64,000 nucleotides of DNA, from the NCBI GenBank assembly GCA_964017145.1, contig OZ024840.1, positions 62,001 through 126,000 on the forward strand, read 5' to 3'. Below are positions 33,301-45,405 of the stretch, in pieces; the first letter of the stretch is position 1, and the number at the start of each line of letters is the position of its first letter. The translations under genes were made by a program, and so were the position numbers. The notes below the pieces were generated by a model, which had not been told where the DNA came from, searched no databases, and saw nothing but the letters and a program-made list of their open reading frames with translations. Source of the DNA: Agrocybe praecox (lineage: Eukaryota > Basidiomycota > Agaricomycetes > Agaricales > Agrocybaceae).

Positions 33301-34168
33301 GGGGTCTGTTTTATGAAAGATATCAATTCGACGGAATGTGGCAGTATATGGGACGCTCACAGATTCGGTGGATGGGATAGACCAATTAACCCCTTGATTC
33401 AAAAAGCATCATGAAGGTGCATATAAAGGAATAAATGGTCGTTATCAAGTAACAATCAAACAACAATAGGGGAAGAAAGAGTAAGAGAAACAATGGAGTA
33501 ATACCTTGTCACCGTCGTGTCACCCACTTTGTCACATTGAGGTGGCATTGTCCGGCAGAGTGTCTGGCGGACTGTCCGCCGGACAGTTTTCTAACAGACC
33601 AGATGTCCTCACCGCTTCCTAGGTTACAGAAATCCGTCAATTTATTCAGCCTTTGCAAGTCCCTTTTCGAATGAGTATGTCAGTTACGAAAAGTTAGCAT
33701 TTCCAATTTAATTATATATGAATTTTTGAACTACATAAATACATTTCTGCGCCTAGTGATATATCTGATCAGGTCGGGATACACTGGTATTTATCGGGTG
33801 TATCATATATGGTAAGCCCGACCCTGGATTACTTATTCGAGAAACAGCCTGTATGAGTGCGGTGTTCTATTGTGCTTCAAGCTTCAAGCCTCAGACTGGC
33901 AATTACTTTCTTTTACAAACTGACAAACCAAAATTACCTGATGCCGGGTTCCTTTTAACCAATAAGTACGATAATTGTGCCGCGCCATAAGGTGGCATAA
34001 AATGGAAAGGTGTCAAAATAGCTCGTTATCCAGAAAGTCCATTGCATTCACACTTTTGATCAATCTGTTGCGTTCAGTATCGTCGTGAATTAAAAGTATA
34101 ACTATTAGGACCCTTTCTCTATAATATGTGCCATGGTTAATCGTGTGCCAACACACCAGCCACCAGCA
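33301..34168. other. Intergenic; short palindrome
   Basis: No gene seen. At about 33570-33586 the sequence ACTGTCCG-C-CGGACAGT forms a perfect 8-bp inverted repeat with one central base, inside a GGCGGAC/GTCCGCC-rich patch. It may be a regulator site, but nothing supports a specific function. Confidence 0.4.
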
Positions 34169-35320
34169 TCAACGCTGAATGGGACTTCCTCGAAAGCTTG
34201 TTGTTGTTGAGTGTGCGAATCGTATAGCAGAGATCGTTCCATCCTTTCTCTGACGTTCATCCCACGATCTGACTGAAAAGATGATAATAAAATCGAATGA
34301 CATTCCAACGACTTGGATTAACTTTATGATGGTATTAAGTATTTCCGAAAGACACCACAACAAACCAGAAGTGGAACGTACGATAGGCATGATAGTGTGC
34401 ACAAGGTTACCTCCCTTAATGACGCTGAAGAAGGTGATCATTACTGACGTAGTGTACAGGACACCTGAGTCTATAATAATACGCTTGACGTCTCGTGAGG
34501 GATTGGGCAGTTGGGAACCTTCTTGTAACGCAGCCGGAGTCGCCTTTTCTTTCCAAGGAAAGTTCGCGATATACCAGAATCTCCAGAGAAGAAGGGCTAT
34601 ATTTTAGAAATATCAGGACTCGTTTCTAGGAGTTGGTGTCTCAAACCCTACGCACTGGTGGTAATAATAGTAATCGCCAAGGCTAACCCCCAACATATTA
34701 CCCCAGCATAGTGTGCCTTTATCGTTCCTTGACTTGAACGGAGAGTTGCTTCCATAACGAGAGCCCATACAGTCGAAGAGAGGCATGCAACCCAAAGTAG
34801 AATTAGGACGACCATAACAGGCCAATATCCACTGTAAAAAGTCCAGGACCGGTATATCTATGTACTAGGAGATAAACACCAATTGTTGAAGTGTGAAAAT
34901 GTGGGATGCTCACAAGTAGTGCATCCGCGATCACTAATTGTAGCATTACAGAAGACGACTAGTATTGGATGAGTACATTCCATAAGGTACAGTGGACCAG
35001 CAATACATCACCTTTAAGAGGCTAATCCAGCCAGAGATGTTTCGAAATTTGTCTTCTTCTATGATACTTGAGGACCGATCGGCACCCAAAATGCTCAGGA
35101 CATGGTAGAAGGCGAGAACAATATTAAACGCTGCATTGATCAAGAGAACTAGAGCTACGACGAGCATGAACCATCGAATATCGTTTTGTTTTCTCCAGCC
35201 GTGTCGAGTCAGCGTCAAAGATAGCAGGCAGTACGAGAATAGGACTAAATGTATACCAAAAGCGATGGAACCAAGAAGGACACCTGTAAGGTGGGCGGTA
35301 GAGATAGGGAGATCGGGCAT
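34169..35320 (-). CDS. Orphan 7-TM membrane protein, tandem paralogue A
   Basis: Five exons on the minus strand give 307 residues: 35012-35320, 34914-34958, 34656-34857, 34382-34596 and 34169-34321. Hydrophobic segments in order include TGVLLGSIAFGIHLVLFSYC, FMLVVALVLLINAAFNIVL, a helix in the 45-nt exon 2 leading into IYRSW, PVMVVLILLWVACLSSTVWA, WGLALAITIITT, DSGVLYTTSVMITFF and VVGMSFDFIIIFS. The layout fits a seven-helix plasma-membrane or endomembrane protein. I recognise the style as common and uncharacterised in mushrooms; no ligand or function is known to me. It is one of three tandem same-strand copies with matching intron positions and phases. Its last exon is the most diverged: IIIFS replaces the IIIRA of the other two, and the tail is short. 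The acceptor before exon 5 is AAG, so the end of the protein is less certain. Confidence 0.8.
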
Positions 35321-36231
35321 TCTTCCGGCCTTGAGTCGTGTTGGACCATGTGGCGAAATGTACGATGTACTGAATACCCTCAGCTATATATCATATAACT
35401 TCGGAACGATAATTCCATGGAGCCCTGGACTCCGTGTAAATAGCACAGGTATGATGTCACGCGGTCCGCATTTTAAGCCACGAACCTTTGATTGTATTCA
35501 ATAATAATGCCTAGCGTTTAAGCTACTTCCGTCGCCATCGCAGATATGTATCAGGCGATTTTTGAAGGAGGCAATAGGCTAGTGGCGTCCGATGACTGAT
35601 TCCCTCTTTCCTTCAGGTCGAATACTCAAGGAGAGCTGTAAGTATCATTAGTAGATATAACGGAAGGCAATGGAGCAGCGCGGTTTGTACTTTAATCATT
35701 GTTAATATGCGTTGAATATCTAATTCATGAGTTAGGCCTGGGCCCTGAGGCCTGAACGATAGCAGATTAAGCAGATTACGTATCACCGCATGATGGTACA
35801 TGATAACTTCTGTGATCGCCGCGATAGTTTACAAAATAGAACTGTACCTGGCTCTAAATATCTCGTCCTGGACCACTTATATGTAAAATCCTGATGAGAT
35901 AATGGTCAGAATCCGGACCTTAGATTTCCCCGAGGGCTGGCAAGTTAATCATTTCTCTATCACAATGTCGAGTTATTGTTATAAAGTAAATTGGCACCCG
36001 GGGCCTGCAATGGCTGGGGAATGAAATTTTCTATCAATCTAAGCCGGACGCTTAACTCGGAAAGAAATATCAAGACCAACTGAGAAACAATAAAGTACTA
36101 CGTCGCAAGGAGCCATACTGTTCAATGAGCCCTTACTGTTTTGCTTCGATGGCAACTTTTTATGACATAAATATAGCGCACAAGAGTCTCCAAGGTTATA
36201 CACGTAGTTACTTCAACAAAGTCCTATTAAA
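35321..36231. other. Spacer between 7-TM paralogues A and B
   Basis: About 0.9 kb without a supported gene. A minus-strand open segment at 35613-35801 contains a hydrophobic run (LLHCLPLYLLMILTALL). It may be debris of another membrane-protein copy, but I could not align it to A, B or C. Confidence 0.4.
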
Positions 36232-37418
36232 TTAAGGATTATACGAAGCGTCCCAAGCTAACGAGCTGGATGATTTCATCTGGAATTTAATATTTGATAC
36301 GGCATCCCCTTGGGTGCTATGTAGTGGCGGTGACCGCATGAAAGAAAGACTTCCAGGAAGTACAGTTTGGTCGCGCGTAGCCAATGTCGCCGCGCGGATT
36401 ATAATCAGGTTAAATGCTATTCCTACTATTTGAATCTCCTGTTGATCAGCAAGAAATGTAAACATCGTGTTACTAGTAAAATCAGGAAGGATACATACCG
36501 CTCCGGTAATCACATAAATAGCATTACTTTTGCAAACGAAGGTGATGAAAGTTATCAGTGCCGTGATAGAGTACAGGAGGCCAGATTCGACTATAATGCG
36601 TATGACGTTGCGCAGAAGCCGACGAGATTCTGGCATATATTCACCACATAATGTGTCCAGCTGGCCTTGCCTTCCAATTTTCCAGACGCGTCGCACCAAG
36701 AGACCTAGATTATTCTCCCTGTTTAACACCCTAATGTACAACAATAGTCCCAACTTACTCGTTGTAAGAACGTTGAGGCTAATTGTTAGTCCCCAGAATA
36801 TGATTCCAGCGGGGCGGAGGTTGGAAGCAGTGACGAGGAGCCTGGAGTGGAGAGTTGCTTCCAAGTAAATCACCCAGAGCGTGGCTCCAAGACATCCGAG
36901 CCAGAGCATAATTAATCCTGCGACCACCCGCCATGATTTGCTGTATATAATCCAGCACCTATATATCTGGTTAAAGTATTAATTCGAACTGTCCAGTAAA
37001 AGCCTCAATTGAAGCAGTTTCACCAGCATCGCGTCGCCTATCATCGTTTGAACAACGACTGTCACGGACTAAGATCGACATATGTGAATTCCCAATTCTT
37101 TCGATGTCATATTTCACGCACCTTGGACACGTTCGTCCAGTTTGAAATATTCAAGTATATTTCCATCGGTCCCCCATGCGCTTCATTGAGGACAAACGCC
37201 TTCACCGCCTGCTGGAAGTCCAATACTGTATCGAACGTCGCATTACTGATAAGGACGAACGAAACAAGGACCATGGGCCAATTCACATCTCCCCAGCGTA
37301 ACTTGGCCCACACCAACGTCTTCATGCAGAAACCAAAGCTGACTAGATGTAGTCCATACAGAATCGACCCGAGGAACAGTCGCGCGAGGTGGGCTTCGGT
37401 AACAAGAGTATCAACCAT
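36232..37418 (-). CDS. Orphan 7-TM membrane protein, tandem paralogue B
   Basis: Five exons on the minus strand (37122-37418, 37024-37068, 36759-36966, 36499-36704, 36232-36438) give 320 residues with every junction in phase. The start MVDTLVTEAHLARLF matches those of paralogues A and C; an upstream in-frame ATG (37469) lacks this similarity. Key segments are the exon-2 helix VVVQTMIGDAML, IYRCWIIYSKSW, LIMLWLGCLGATLWVIYLEA, FWGLTISLNVLTTS, a basic loop LLVRRVWKIGRQ, VIRIIVESGLLYSITALITF and EIQIVGIAFNLIIIRAA, then a hydrophilic Ser-rich tail. The introns are 53-60 nt. The exact reuse of exon boundaries, including the 45-nt second exon, shows recent tandem duplication with A and C. Function unknown; the architecture is receptor-like, which is not proof of signalling. 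Confidence 0.88.
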
Positions 37419-38133
37419 GACCCATATGCACCAGGTAACAGACCGAGTTGACGTACAATTGCGGGCCAACTTTTCATGCCGCTCATGGTTATATACCAGC
37501 GTCGAATTAAGCAGAGGTAAATCCTAATCATGCAGTATCGGTACGCTCAAATCGAAACAGCTCACGCTGTCATAAGGTCTTCTTTGGCAGCTAGGAGCGG
37601 TTTTCAGGCCCGAGTCACCTAAAATCCGATGCACTCTGCACTAGTTCTGGAGGGAAGAGAGCACTTCTGTATGTACAGCATCGCGTTATACATAGTTTGT
37701 CCCTCTGGGGTGTATCTGATGTTGCGACATCACCGCAAGAATAAAAGCATGATAACTGAAATAGACGTAGGTGAAACGGCGGCACCTCGGCTAGCAACTT
37801 TGAAATCACTGATCTGTCGAGGAAGCGCTTTCGTCGCCTTTTCGTTTCTTTATCGTTGTGAAGGATGCAAGGAACTTTTTTTGACATCTGCAAAAGACTC
37901 AGACATATGGAACTAAACGAATTCCGATAACTCTTCGCTTCATAACGCACGTTTCGCGCATTGAATTGGGCGCCTCAGACAATCGATTTCTGGATAATTC
38001 AATATCTGGATGCTGACAAGGAATACAACGGTGAGAGTGGAGCAACTATACAGATATACACGGAGGCTCGCTTCCGGCTTGGTGATACGAATTCTAATTC
38101 ATGTTTATGGCGTATGATTGAATTATGAAGTTA
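37419..38133. other. Spacer between 7-TM paralogues B and C
   Basis: About 0.7 kb that would hold the promoter of gene B and the 3' end of gene C. No other gene is supported. Confidence 0.4.
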
Positions 38134-39415
38134 TTAGTTACTGTCTGTGTCTTTGATTTGGCTTTCTGCATCACGTTCAGTCTTTGAAAAGTTGTCCACG
38201 GAGTACTGCGTCGTTAGAACGTGTACTTCCATTTTGCTATCCATCGTGCTTGTCACGCCTGGCTGAACGATTTGGAGTGGGACATCCCGAGTTGATCGCC
38301 CCATTGTGGTGCCCTCGTTCTGTAATCCGGCCAACATTGAAGCGCGAATAATGATCATGTTAAACGCAATACCGACGATTTGAATTTCCTGAGAAAAATC
38401 GTGATGTAAGCGGATGAACGTTTGTGCACAAGGGAGGAAGAAAAGTTTCTGAAAAGTACGTACGGCATCCGTAATGACATAGACTCCGCTGCTCCCCGTC
38501 ACGAAGGTGACAAAGGTGATGAATGCTGTAGTACTGTAAAGGAGACCAGACTCGACAATAATTCGCATGACATTGCGCAGAACGCTATGTGACCCTTTTG
38601 TTCTGAGGTTGGCGGCGTCGAAACTTGTCGTGTGTCTTTTGTTCGACCGGTCTACAGACCAGATACGCCAGAGCAGAAGTCCTGGATAGGAAGTTGAATA
38701 TCAGTTCCGGCTTTAGATGAACTTAATGAGCACGCACCGGTGGTAATCACATTTAACGAAAGAGTTAATGCCCAAAAGGATGTCCCAGCTGGTAGGAGTT
38801 GACTTGCGCTAACAAGCACCCTGGAGTGAAGTGTAGCTTCTAAGAAAATGACCCAGATGGTCGATGCAAAACATCCCAGCCATAGAAGTATGGGGAGTGC
38901 CACAACGGTCCATGATGAATTATGAATAACCCAGCATCGGTATATCTTTGTGAGAAGAAATACGTTTATTCACTGTAACAGTTTAAATTTGCCGATACTC
39001 ACTAACATAGCATCGCCGATCATTGTCTGCACGACAACTGTCAGGGACTGAAAAGCCAGAAGTTAGATCCTGTCCCGAATGCTAGAAGGGCTGGAGAAGC
39101 ACACACCTTGGTCACATTTATCCAGTCTGATATATTCGTAAACTCCTCTGCGGGCCCTCCCTGTCCCGTATAAAACACAAATGCCTTCAAATTGTGGTAG
39201 AATCCAAGGACTACGTCGAAGGTTGCGTTGGATAGTAATAACACAGATACCACCAGCATGGCCCAGTTGATTTCGTGGCTCTGTTTCCATCTTGCGCTGG
39301 TTGAGGTCAACGCTCGCATGCAGTACCCGAAGGTGATCAGATGGATCCCGAATAGAACAGACTCGACGAAGAGACCCGTAATCTGCGCCTCAGTTATTGG
39401 GAAGGGGGCCACCAT
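38134..39415 (-). CDS. Orphan 7-TM membrane protein, tandem paralogue C
   Basis: Five exons on the minus strand (39107-39415, 39003-39047, 38738-38945, 38464-38681, 38134-38388) give 344 residues, all in phase. The chosen start, MVAPFPITEAQITGLF, matches the N-termini of A and B. An in-frame ATG at 39544 would add 43 unmatched residues. Membrane segments include LFVESVLFGIHLITFGYCM, MLVVSVLLLSNATFDVVLGF, VVVQTMIGDAML, ILLWLGCFASTIWVIFLEA, FWALTLSLNVITTG, MRIIVESGLLYSTTAFITFV and EIQIVGIAFNMIIIRAS. The tail is the longest of the three, hydrophilic and Asp/Ser-rich. The first loop carries FYTGQGGPAEEFTNISDWIN, a feature shared with B. It lies about 0.9 kb from the divergent adenylate-forming gene. 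Function unknown. Confidence 0.88.
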
Positions 39416-40346
39416 CGTTGCACGCGTCGTAGCGGAAGGATCGGAAGGATCAGCAAGAGAGTTATCGCTGTGACTTACCCCCCAACTGTTTAAAATACCC
39501 GGCTCCGTTACGGTGGGTAAACTCCAGCGATATGCAAAGCTCATGTGAACTGTGATAAGGCGTCCTAAAGATAGATTAAAATTGGGAGGTCATCAGATAT
39601 TTACCATTCTCTCCTTGACGTTCTGGGTTGTTAGGATACTCCAAAGCCTCTAGTATGTTCTTTGACATTTGAAAGCCACTGTGGGTAAAAAAAATTCGGT
39701 CCACGCCATAAATAAGTTACCGACGCATGCATCCTTTACTGATTCCATCAAGTTTGTGTATTGAAGCCCCGGGGAATATCGGAAAGGGGCAAGGGCAGGA
39801 AGTGAAAAAGTGAAAGACGAAAGTGAAAAAGAGACAGTAACCCTTGAAAGGCGTGGCACGGTCAGCACGAGTAGATTAGATTAGATAGTAAAACAAACCG
39901 CATCAGGCACGTGCTGGGTCAATTCACCACATATTTCGGTTGAATTCCGTCGATTCCCGTGATGAAAAGAGATTGCTATCACTCGTCTGTTGTTTTTGTC
40001 AGCATTTCGGCGAAAAATGGTGCAGCCTCAGGTTAGAAATCAAATGACATGTCACCTTTCCTCCTAACTTCTTCAGTCACGACTTCCGTTCTAGCGTGTT
40101 CATCTGTTCAGAAACAGCGCGCACGATATTGATGGCACATTCATAAAACCCAATGAATAGGATTCGAGTCACGGAATAGAGCGAGGAGTGCGGGCGAATG
40201 TGACAATTAGATGGACATGTACCATCTATGGAACCACACTAAGTAGGTGAATTGCGCCCGAGTCTTTATCTATTTAAGAGGCATCCGCTTATAACTTAGG
40301 TGGAATTAATCAGCGCGCATTTATCATCCTTTTCGACGAGAGCGAA
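39416..40346. promoter_or_regulatory. Divergent promoter region, 7-TM gene C / adenylate-forming gene
   Basis: About 0.9 kb between divergently transcribed starts. It contains the GATTAGATTAGAT motif near 39875. A TATA-like TATTTAAG lies at 40271-40278, about 70 bp before the ATG at 40347. No other gene is supported. Confidence 0.5.
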
Positions 40347-42398
40347 ATGCCTCACTTTTTGGACTATCTCCTCCCAGCATTGGCGAAATACTCCTCGAGG
40401 ACCCTGTTAAAACTTTACGCAGGGACGGAAGACGCTCCGTCATGGACTGATGTTACATATGCCCAATTTCAACATGACATGGAGAAAGTAGCCGGATATT
40501 GGATGCAACCCCTTCGAGACGCTGGTTTGGTGCAGAAGGATGTTGTAGGATTATGGTGCGTTTTCTAATTGGCACACTTTCTTTTTGAGAGGTTAAAATT
40601 GCGCAGGATAACGGGCAACAAGTATACTGACCTCGTTTCTATGTACGCAATTGCGAGGATCGGTTATACGCCGCAAATGTTAAACAGGTCCATGGCAAAC
40701 CAAGGGCACCCTGTCGTTAGAGACGTCCTTGCGGCCACGAAAGGAAAGGCCGTTCTGTACGACCGTTATTTCTCCGACTTCGTCTCATCTTTGACGGTCC
40801 CATGTATGGAGCTCATCGATATATCTGTAATCCCGGATACACCTACAGCGCTTCCGGAACTTCCTTTTGCTAGCGACGACGAGGTCGGCGTCATCTTCCA
40901 TACGAGCGGTACAACATCGGGGATACCCAAACCAGTCCCAGAAACACACAAATGGCTGCGATGTCAGGCTCAAATTCAATGGCCAGCTATCTGGCAAGGA
41001 GGAGACGGACAAGCCATAGTGAATAATTTAGGATCTTTTGCCAATGTTGGATCGGCCACAAGTAGGTGCTATCCTGTCAATGTACATTCACGTTGAATGA
41101 CCTGTTGCAGCTGTCAGCTATCTTGGATGGTCTGGTCACTGTTTAGTGCAGACCTCGAAGCCGGACATTGATGCCCCCGAATTCATGGCTATGGTCGCCG
41201 ACGGGCTAAACCTCGTGATGCTTTACGCTCCTTGGTTATCGAAATTGATAAACGTCGCTCGAGATGATGTGAATGTGCTTAAAGCGTTGCAGAGCATGAA
41301 ACAGGTCTCGTATACAGGTGCCGCTCTGAATCCAGAAGACGAACAGTGGCTTATAGATCGTGGTATTCACGCAACAGTGAGTTCAGAAATTTATATTAAT
41401 ATTTGACGCCTAATAATAAATACTCTTCAAGGTGATATATGCAACTACGGAAGCAGGTAAGTATTTAATACGTTTCCAGGACGCTTGCCATAGTTAATCT
41501 ATCAATCCAGGTGGGTGCTTCGTATCCGACATCTCAGCCACAAAACAACTTCCATCCATGCATCTGATCCCTGGAATAAAATGCCAACTGATTCCAACCA
41601 GCGGGGTGAATAAGTTTGAGCTTGACGGAGACTCAGAAAAACGTTCTGGAACCGGCCACCTATATGATTGTTTCTTACCGGCGGACGCCGACAACTGTCC
41701 TCACCCGTCTATACGTAATCGACCTGACGGGCATATCACTGGAGATCTATTCGAGGAGACTATGCCAGGCTATTACGCGTTCCGTGAGTCATGCTCATCA
41801 CAATCACGCAAAAACTTTTTTTCTTCAGTGATATTGATGATCCATAACCCAGGTGGGAGAAATGATGATTGGATCAGGACTGGGAAACATCATAGTTTCT
41901 GTGATACGAAGTTCGTATCAGCTATCTTTCACTTCATCAGAAATGCATGTAGTTGAGTGACGCGCGGATAAACAGATCTATCGAGGATAATATCCTACAA
42001 GTGTGCGCTGACCTCGTCCAGAACTGCGTAGTCGTCGGTCATTACAAACCAGGTGTGGTACTGTTGGTGGAACCTTCCTTGGCGGATCCGAACGATGACG
42101 CAGCGATGGCGGACTTAAAGGCGAAAATCCTAGAGCGTCATACGCCGTTTAATAGCAGGCTGTTCATACACGAACGCATCAGCCACCTGTTCCAGATCGT
42201 CTCAGTGCCCAGAGGCACGCTTCCGCGCACAATGGAAAAAGGAAATATCAGGTGGGTTTCGCATACTCTCGTTTCATTCAGTATCTGCGGAGAGCAACGT
42301 CGCTGAAATAAAATCACAGGCGAAAGGCGACGGAAGATCAAAATACCGACACTTTGGAAGAAATATACGCGAAAATCAAAGCACGTTGGAGTTATTGA
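40347..42398 (+). CDS. Stand-alone adenylate-forming enzyme (AMP-binding, acetyl-CoA-synthetase-like)
   Basis: Eight exons (40347-40555, 40607-41061, 41111-41376, 41432-41456, 41511-41783, 41853-41910, 41976-42251, 42320-42398) give 546 residues, all in phase. It activates a carboxylic acid with ATP to an acyl-adenylate. Motifs seen: the A3 phosphate loop TSGTTSGIPK (169-178), A5 YATTEAGG (about 313), GDLFEE (A7-like), GRNDDWIRTGK (A8, 411-421) and the A10 lysine in MEKGNIRRK (K517). No carrier-protein or reductase domain follows: the frame ends with KARWSY. It is therefore a single-domain enzyme, a type I recognise as common in mushrooms, where it reads as complete. The substrate cannot be predicted. 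One donor (GTTCGT after 41910) is weak. Its neighbours are a convergent prenyltransferase and an exporter gene, suggesting a shared pathway. Confidence 0.92.
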
Positions 42399-43201
42399 AC
42401 GGAGATTGTAATAGTGTAAGTTAGGTAGCTAGGCTCGACGCGACTTAACGCAGAGTATTACATATCAACGAATTGGAACATAGATGCGTATCCTGTTATC
42501 TGTCCAAAGTCGATCTGTCTCTGTGGCGTACTTGGGCGTCACACCGAGTAAAAGACATGGTTCTTGTATTCCTTTGTATTCCTTAATATATTTCAGGGGA
42601 GGGAGCGACTGCGGTCCGTCCATGTGTGGCTCAAAGCGCCAGATCTTGAGATTCGACAAGTTGACATGACGAGCAGGTTCTTTCGTTTTTTCATTCAGGG
42701 TACCATAATAGTCAATATAGAAGAGTCACTGCCACATGTCAAATAATCGCCATGGGAACCAACGGGATATTTAGCCAACTAAGTCACAGGGCGGCAAATA
42801 CCGCGCACCAGGTTTAATTCAACTCGATGATATGGATCCAGTCGTCTAATCTTCGAGTTAAACTTTCGTTTGGGCTGCGCATCAGAATTGTATCTCATTT
42901 CGTTTCAAAATCCAACCAATCTGGCTTGAAGGGCGTCCGAGCCATATTTATATTACTTCGATGTCAAGAGGGAGAATTACATTTGTACGCTACATTTGTC
43001 CGTGGAATACTACATATATGTAAATTAAGGGGGTATCGAAATGGATGTTGAGAAAACTGGTAATGAGGTTGGTTGTACCCGTACACAAATATATATAAGA
43101 ATAAATAGAGAAATAAATATGAGTGGTAACCGTCTATGCGGTTTACAATATTAGAATCCCAAAGAATTTTTTAGTATTGAATAGGGGCTGGGGTGTGAGC
43201 C
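42399..43201. other. Spacer between convergent genes
   Basis: The 3' ends of the adenylate-forming gene and the prenyltransferase gene face each other over about 0.8 kb. It is AT-rich, with no recognised gene. Confidence 0.5.
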
Positions 43202-44612
43202 CTACTTGCGTTCTGGTGCAAAGACCTCTGGACTGAGATACATAGACAGTTGAGGCCCTGATTTTCTGCCGCAGCAAGCAATGTATGTGTGAATCCCAGT
43301 TCGTGACTCGATGTTCCTGTGTTTCCTAAGGGACAAAAGAGGATCAGTATCTGAGTAGAGGTACGCAATATGCATCGAAAAATCTCACATTAGACGCTTG
43401 AAGTCGGCCGCGTAGCGGTCACCGGCAGCATTTCCAGTACTGCGAAGATACTTGCCCACAGCGTCCGCTATTTGGGCGTCGTTTTGGCAATATTGGCGAA
43501 CCGGAATATACACCTTTGGGAATGGAACCGTGGTTCGAGGAGTCAACTCGTAATACATGAGAAATCCGGGCCAGTTGCGCTGGGATAATAAGGGCTCGTC
43601 TGCTGCAACTCCGGGAAATAAAAATCCGGATAAGTTACGGAATACTGATACTGTTTGGCGCGTGCTTTCGTCGTCGAGTTTACCATCCAGTGTGAGGTGA
43701 CGAACTATAGCATCCAGGGTGTTCTCGTGAGAGCGGTAGTAAATTTTTATTCTGTTACGAGATGGTGCCAGAGTATCGACCGCTACCATTTCCATGCTGG
43801 GACGTAAGGCATCTGGAAGGGAGTCGAGGTATGATGTGACCATCTTCCAAGATTCATCCATCGATCCTAGTTCGCGGATGCAGCGTGTGACGACTTCCTC
43901 GCCTGAAGACTGATCGATTTGTGCCCTGAGTTTAGGGATGTAGTAGTATTTACCGACCATCCCAGCCGGTGTAAAATCACAACCTGTTAGGGTGATCAGT
44001 CAATCGCCCGACTTGAGACATCTGACATCATATCACATACCTAGGAAAAACTGGGTACTATGTTGTGTCTCGGCCTCATTCTCTGGGACATGAATCAAAG
44101 TGTTATAGCAGACGTCGGGCCAGGAATTATCACAGCCCTTCATTATACTGAGCTTGGACATGTCATCAATTGTTCGCTTCCAGGATTGAGGTGGGAGAGA
44201 TGTGCCGTCATGGGGTGATAACGGCTCCATCGCGAAACGAATTGAGGGCTTGCATTCGTCGCCGTCGATCACATAGATAAACTCTACAGATGTGTGGTCG
44301 TCAGATAGCCACGACTTGGGCTCAATTCCCATATCGGAAAAGGCTCGAGGACGGGGACCTAGGAGAGGTATGATTGTCTCGATGTAAAAGGCAATGAAGT
44401 CTCTCTGCAGACGAGGAGAACACGACGATTTCTCCAGCAGACGGGTAAAGATTTGGCCAGTGGTGCGCCACCAGAATTCCACATCTGCAGCATTGCTACC
44501 TCGCAGGAGCTGTGTACATGAATGTAAGTAAAGAACCTCCAAAAAGTCACACAAAAAGCACACTTACCACTTGGATAAAAGACCAGAGGGCATGAGGTGG
44601 AGGAGCGTCCAT
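43202..44612 (-). CDS. DMATS-type aromatic prenyltransferase
   Basis: Four exons on the minus strand (44568-44612, 44041-44509, 43389-43983, 43202-43325) give 410 residues, close to the usual family length. Enzymes of this ABBA-fold family transfer a dimethylallyl or longer prenyl group to indoles, tyrosine or other aromatics in the cytosol, without needing a DDxxD motif. Signature positions are visible: LGPRP (65-69), the indole-binding acid in VEFIYV (E91), the pyrophosphate-binding R106 in IRFAMEP, K183 in GKYYYIPK, and R249/K251/Y253 in NRIKIYYRS. Late motifs are MYYELTP, KVYIPVRQY and the end HTYIACC...LSMYLSPEVF. These correspond to the known E89, R100, K187 and R257/K259/Y261 set of fungal tryptophan prenyltransferases. 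A TATA-like sequence lies about 135 bp upstream. It diverges from the MFS exporter gene. All recognised active-site residues look intact. Confidence 0.93.
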
Positions 44613-45405
44613 GATAAATCGTGATACGGATATAGTTGTATTGGACCGTATTAAGGAGGAGTTGATGTTTCCGTGTTTTAACATGTTGAAGAAGGAGGAC
44701 GATGTGTAGTTGAAATATATGATTTTGAGGGACTTTTCGCTTCCTGTTTATACTTTTTTTCTTGCAGAGTGCGGAGCCGTAGGTGTTTGGACATGCTATG
44801 CAATTGCACTGATGATAACCTGGTAATAGATGGAAATATCATTGACGCGACATGTATTAAGATAGTAGCGCTTCAGCTTTCATTCTTGTCGCTCACCGGT
44901 CGTTATCTGGAACCGTCTTCCCCTTTACGTTTCCAATTATGCATGTCGGATCTATTTATAGAGAATATCTAAAAGAAAACAATAGGTTATTGTATGGGTA
45001 ATCTCTCACGCCCAACCTAGGGTCAAGGACGGACGTATTTGTATGGTCGTCTTCGCAATGCAGCTGAGGTCTGTAGCATGTTTATTTCTGCTCGAAAATT
45101 TCTGTGCACAGCACAATTCATTTATGGGGGCCAAATACCCCGTGTTCTCTCATTGAGATCTGCCCAGAGATGGACTTGGAAAGAACATCTAAATATAGAT
45201 AATGACCTGGGAGGGGAGGTTGTTTTAGAAGCATCATGGTATCCGTCTTCCATTTACAGTGGGGTCAAGTAATCCTCATGCACACTAGTACTATTAGTCA
45301 TATGGATTCGCGCCCGAGACTGATAATCGGCTGACTCGTTCTCCAACCCAAACTCTCATCTTTGGACCCGCACGAATCCAAGAGGGTGTCTCCCTACCCT
45401 CGAGA
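44613..45405. promoter_or_regulatory. Bidirectional promoter region of prenyltransferase and exporter
   Basis: The two starts diverge across 793 bp. TGTTTATA at 44745-44752 (TATAAACA on the minus strand) is a TATA candidate for the prenyltransferase. CGGAGCCG at 44772-44779 is an inverted CGG pair with a two-base gap, a form bound by some Zn2Cys6 regulators. CTATTTATAG near 44953 could serve the other direction, though it lies far from the ATG at 45406. Short frames inside are not supported as genes. Confidence 0.45.

Noticed and set aside
33570..33586. Short palindrome considered as a regulator operator or recombination site
   Set aside because: Eight-base arms are expected by chance at this scale and no adjacent intact promoter is evident. 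Recorded only as a note in the intergenic entry.
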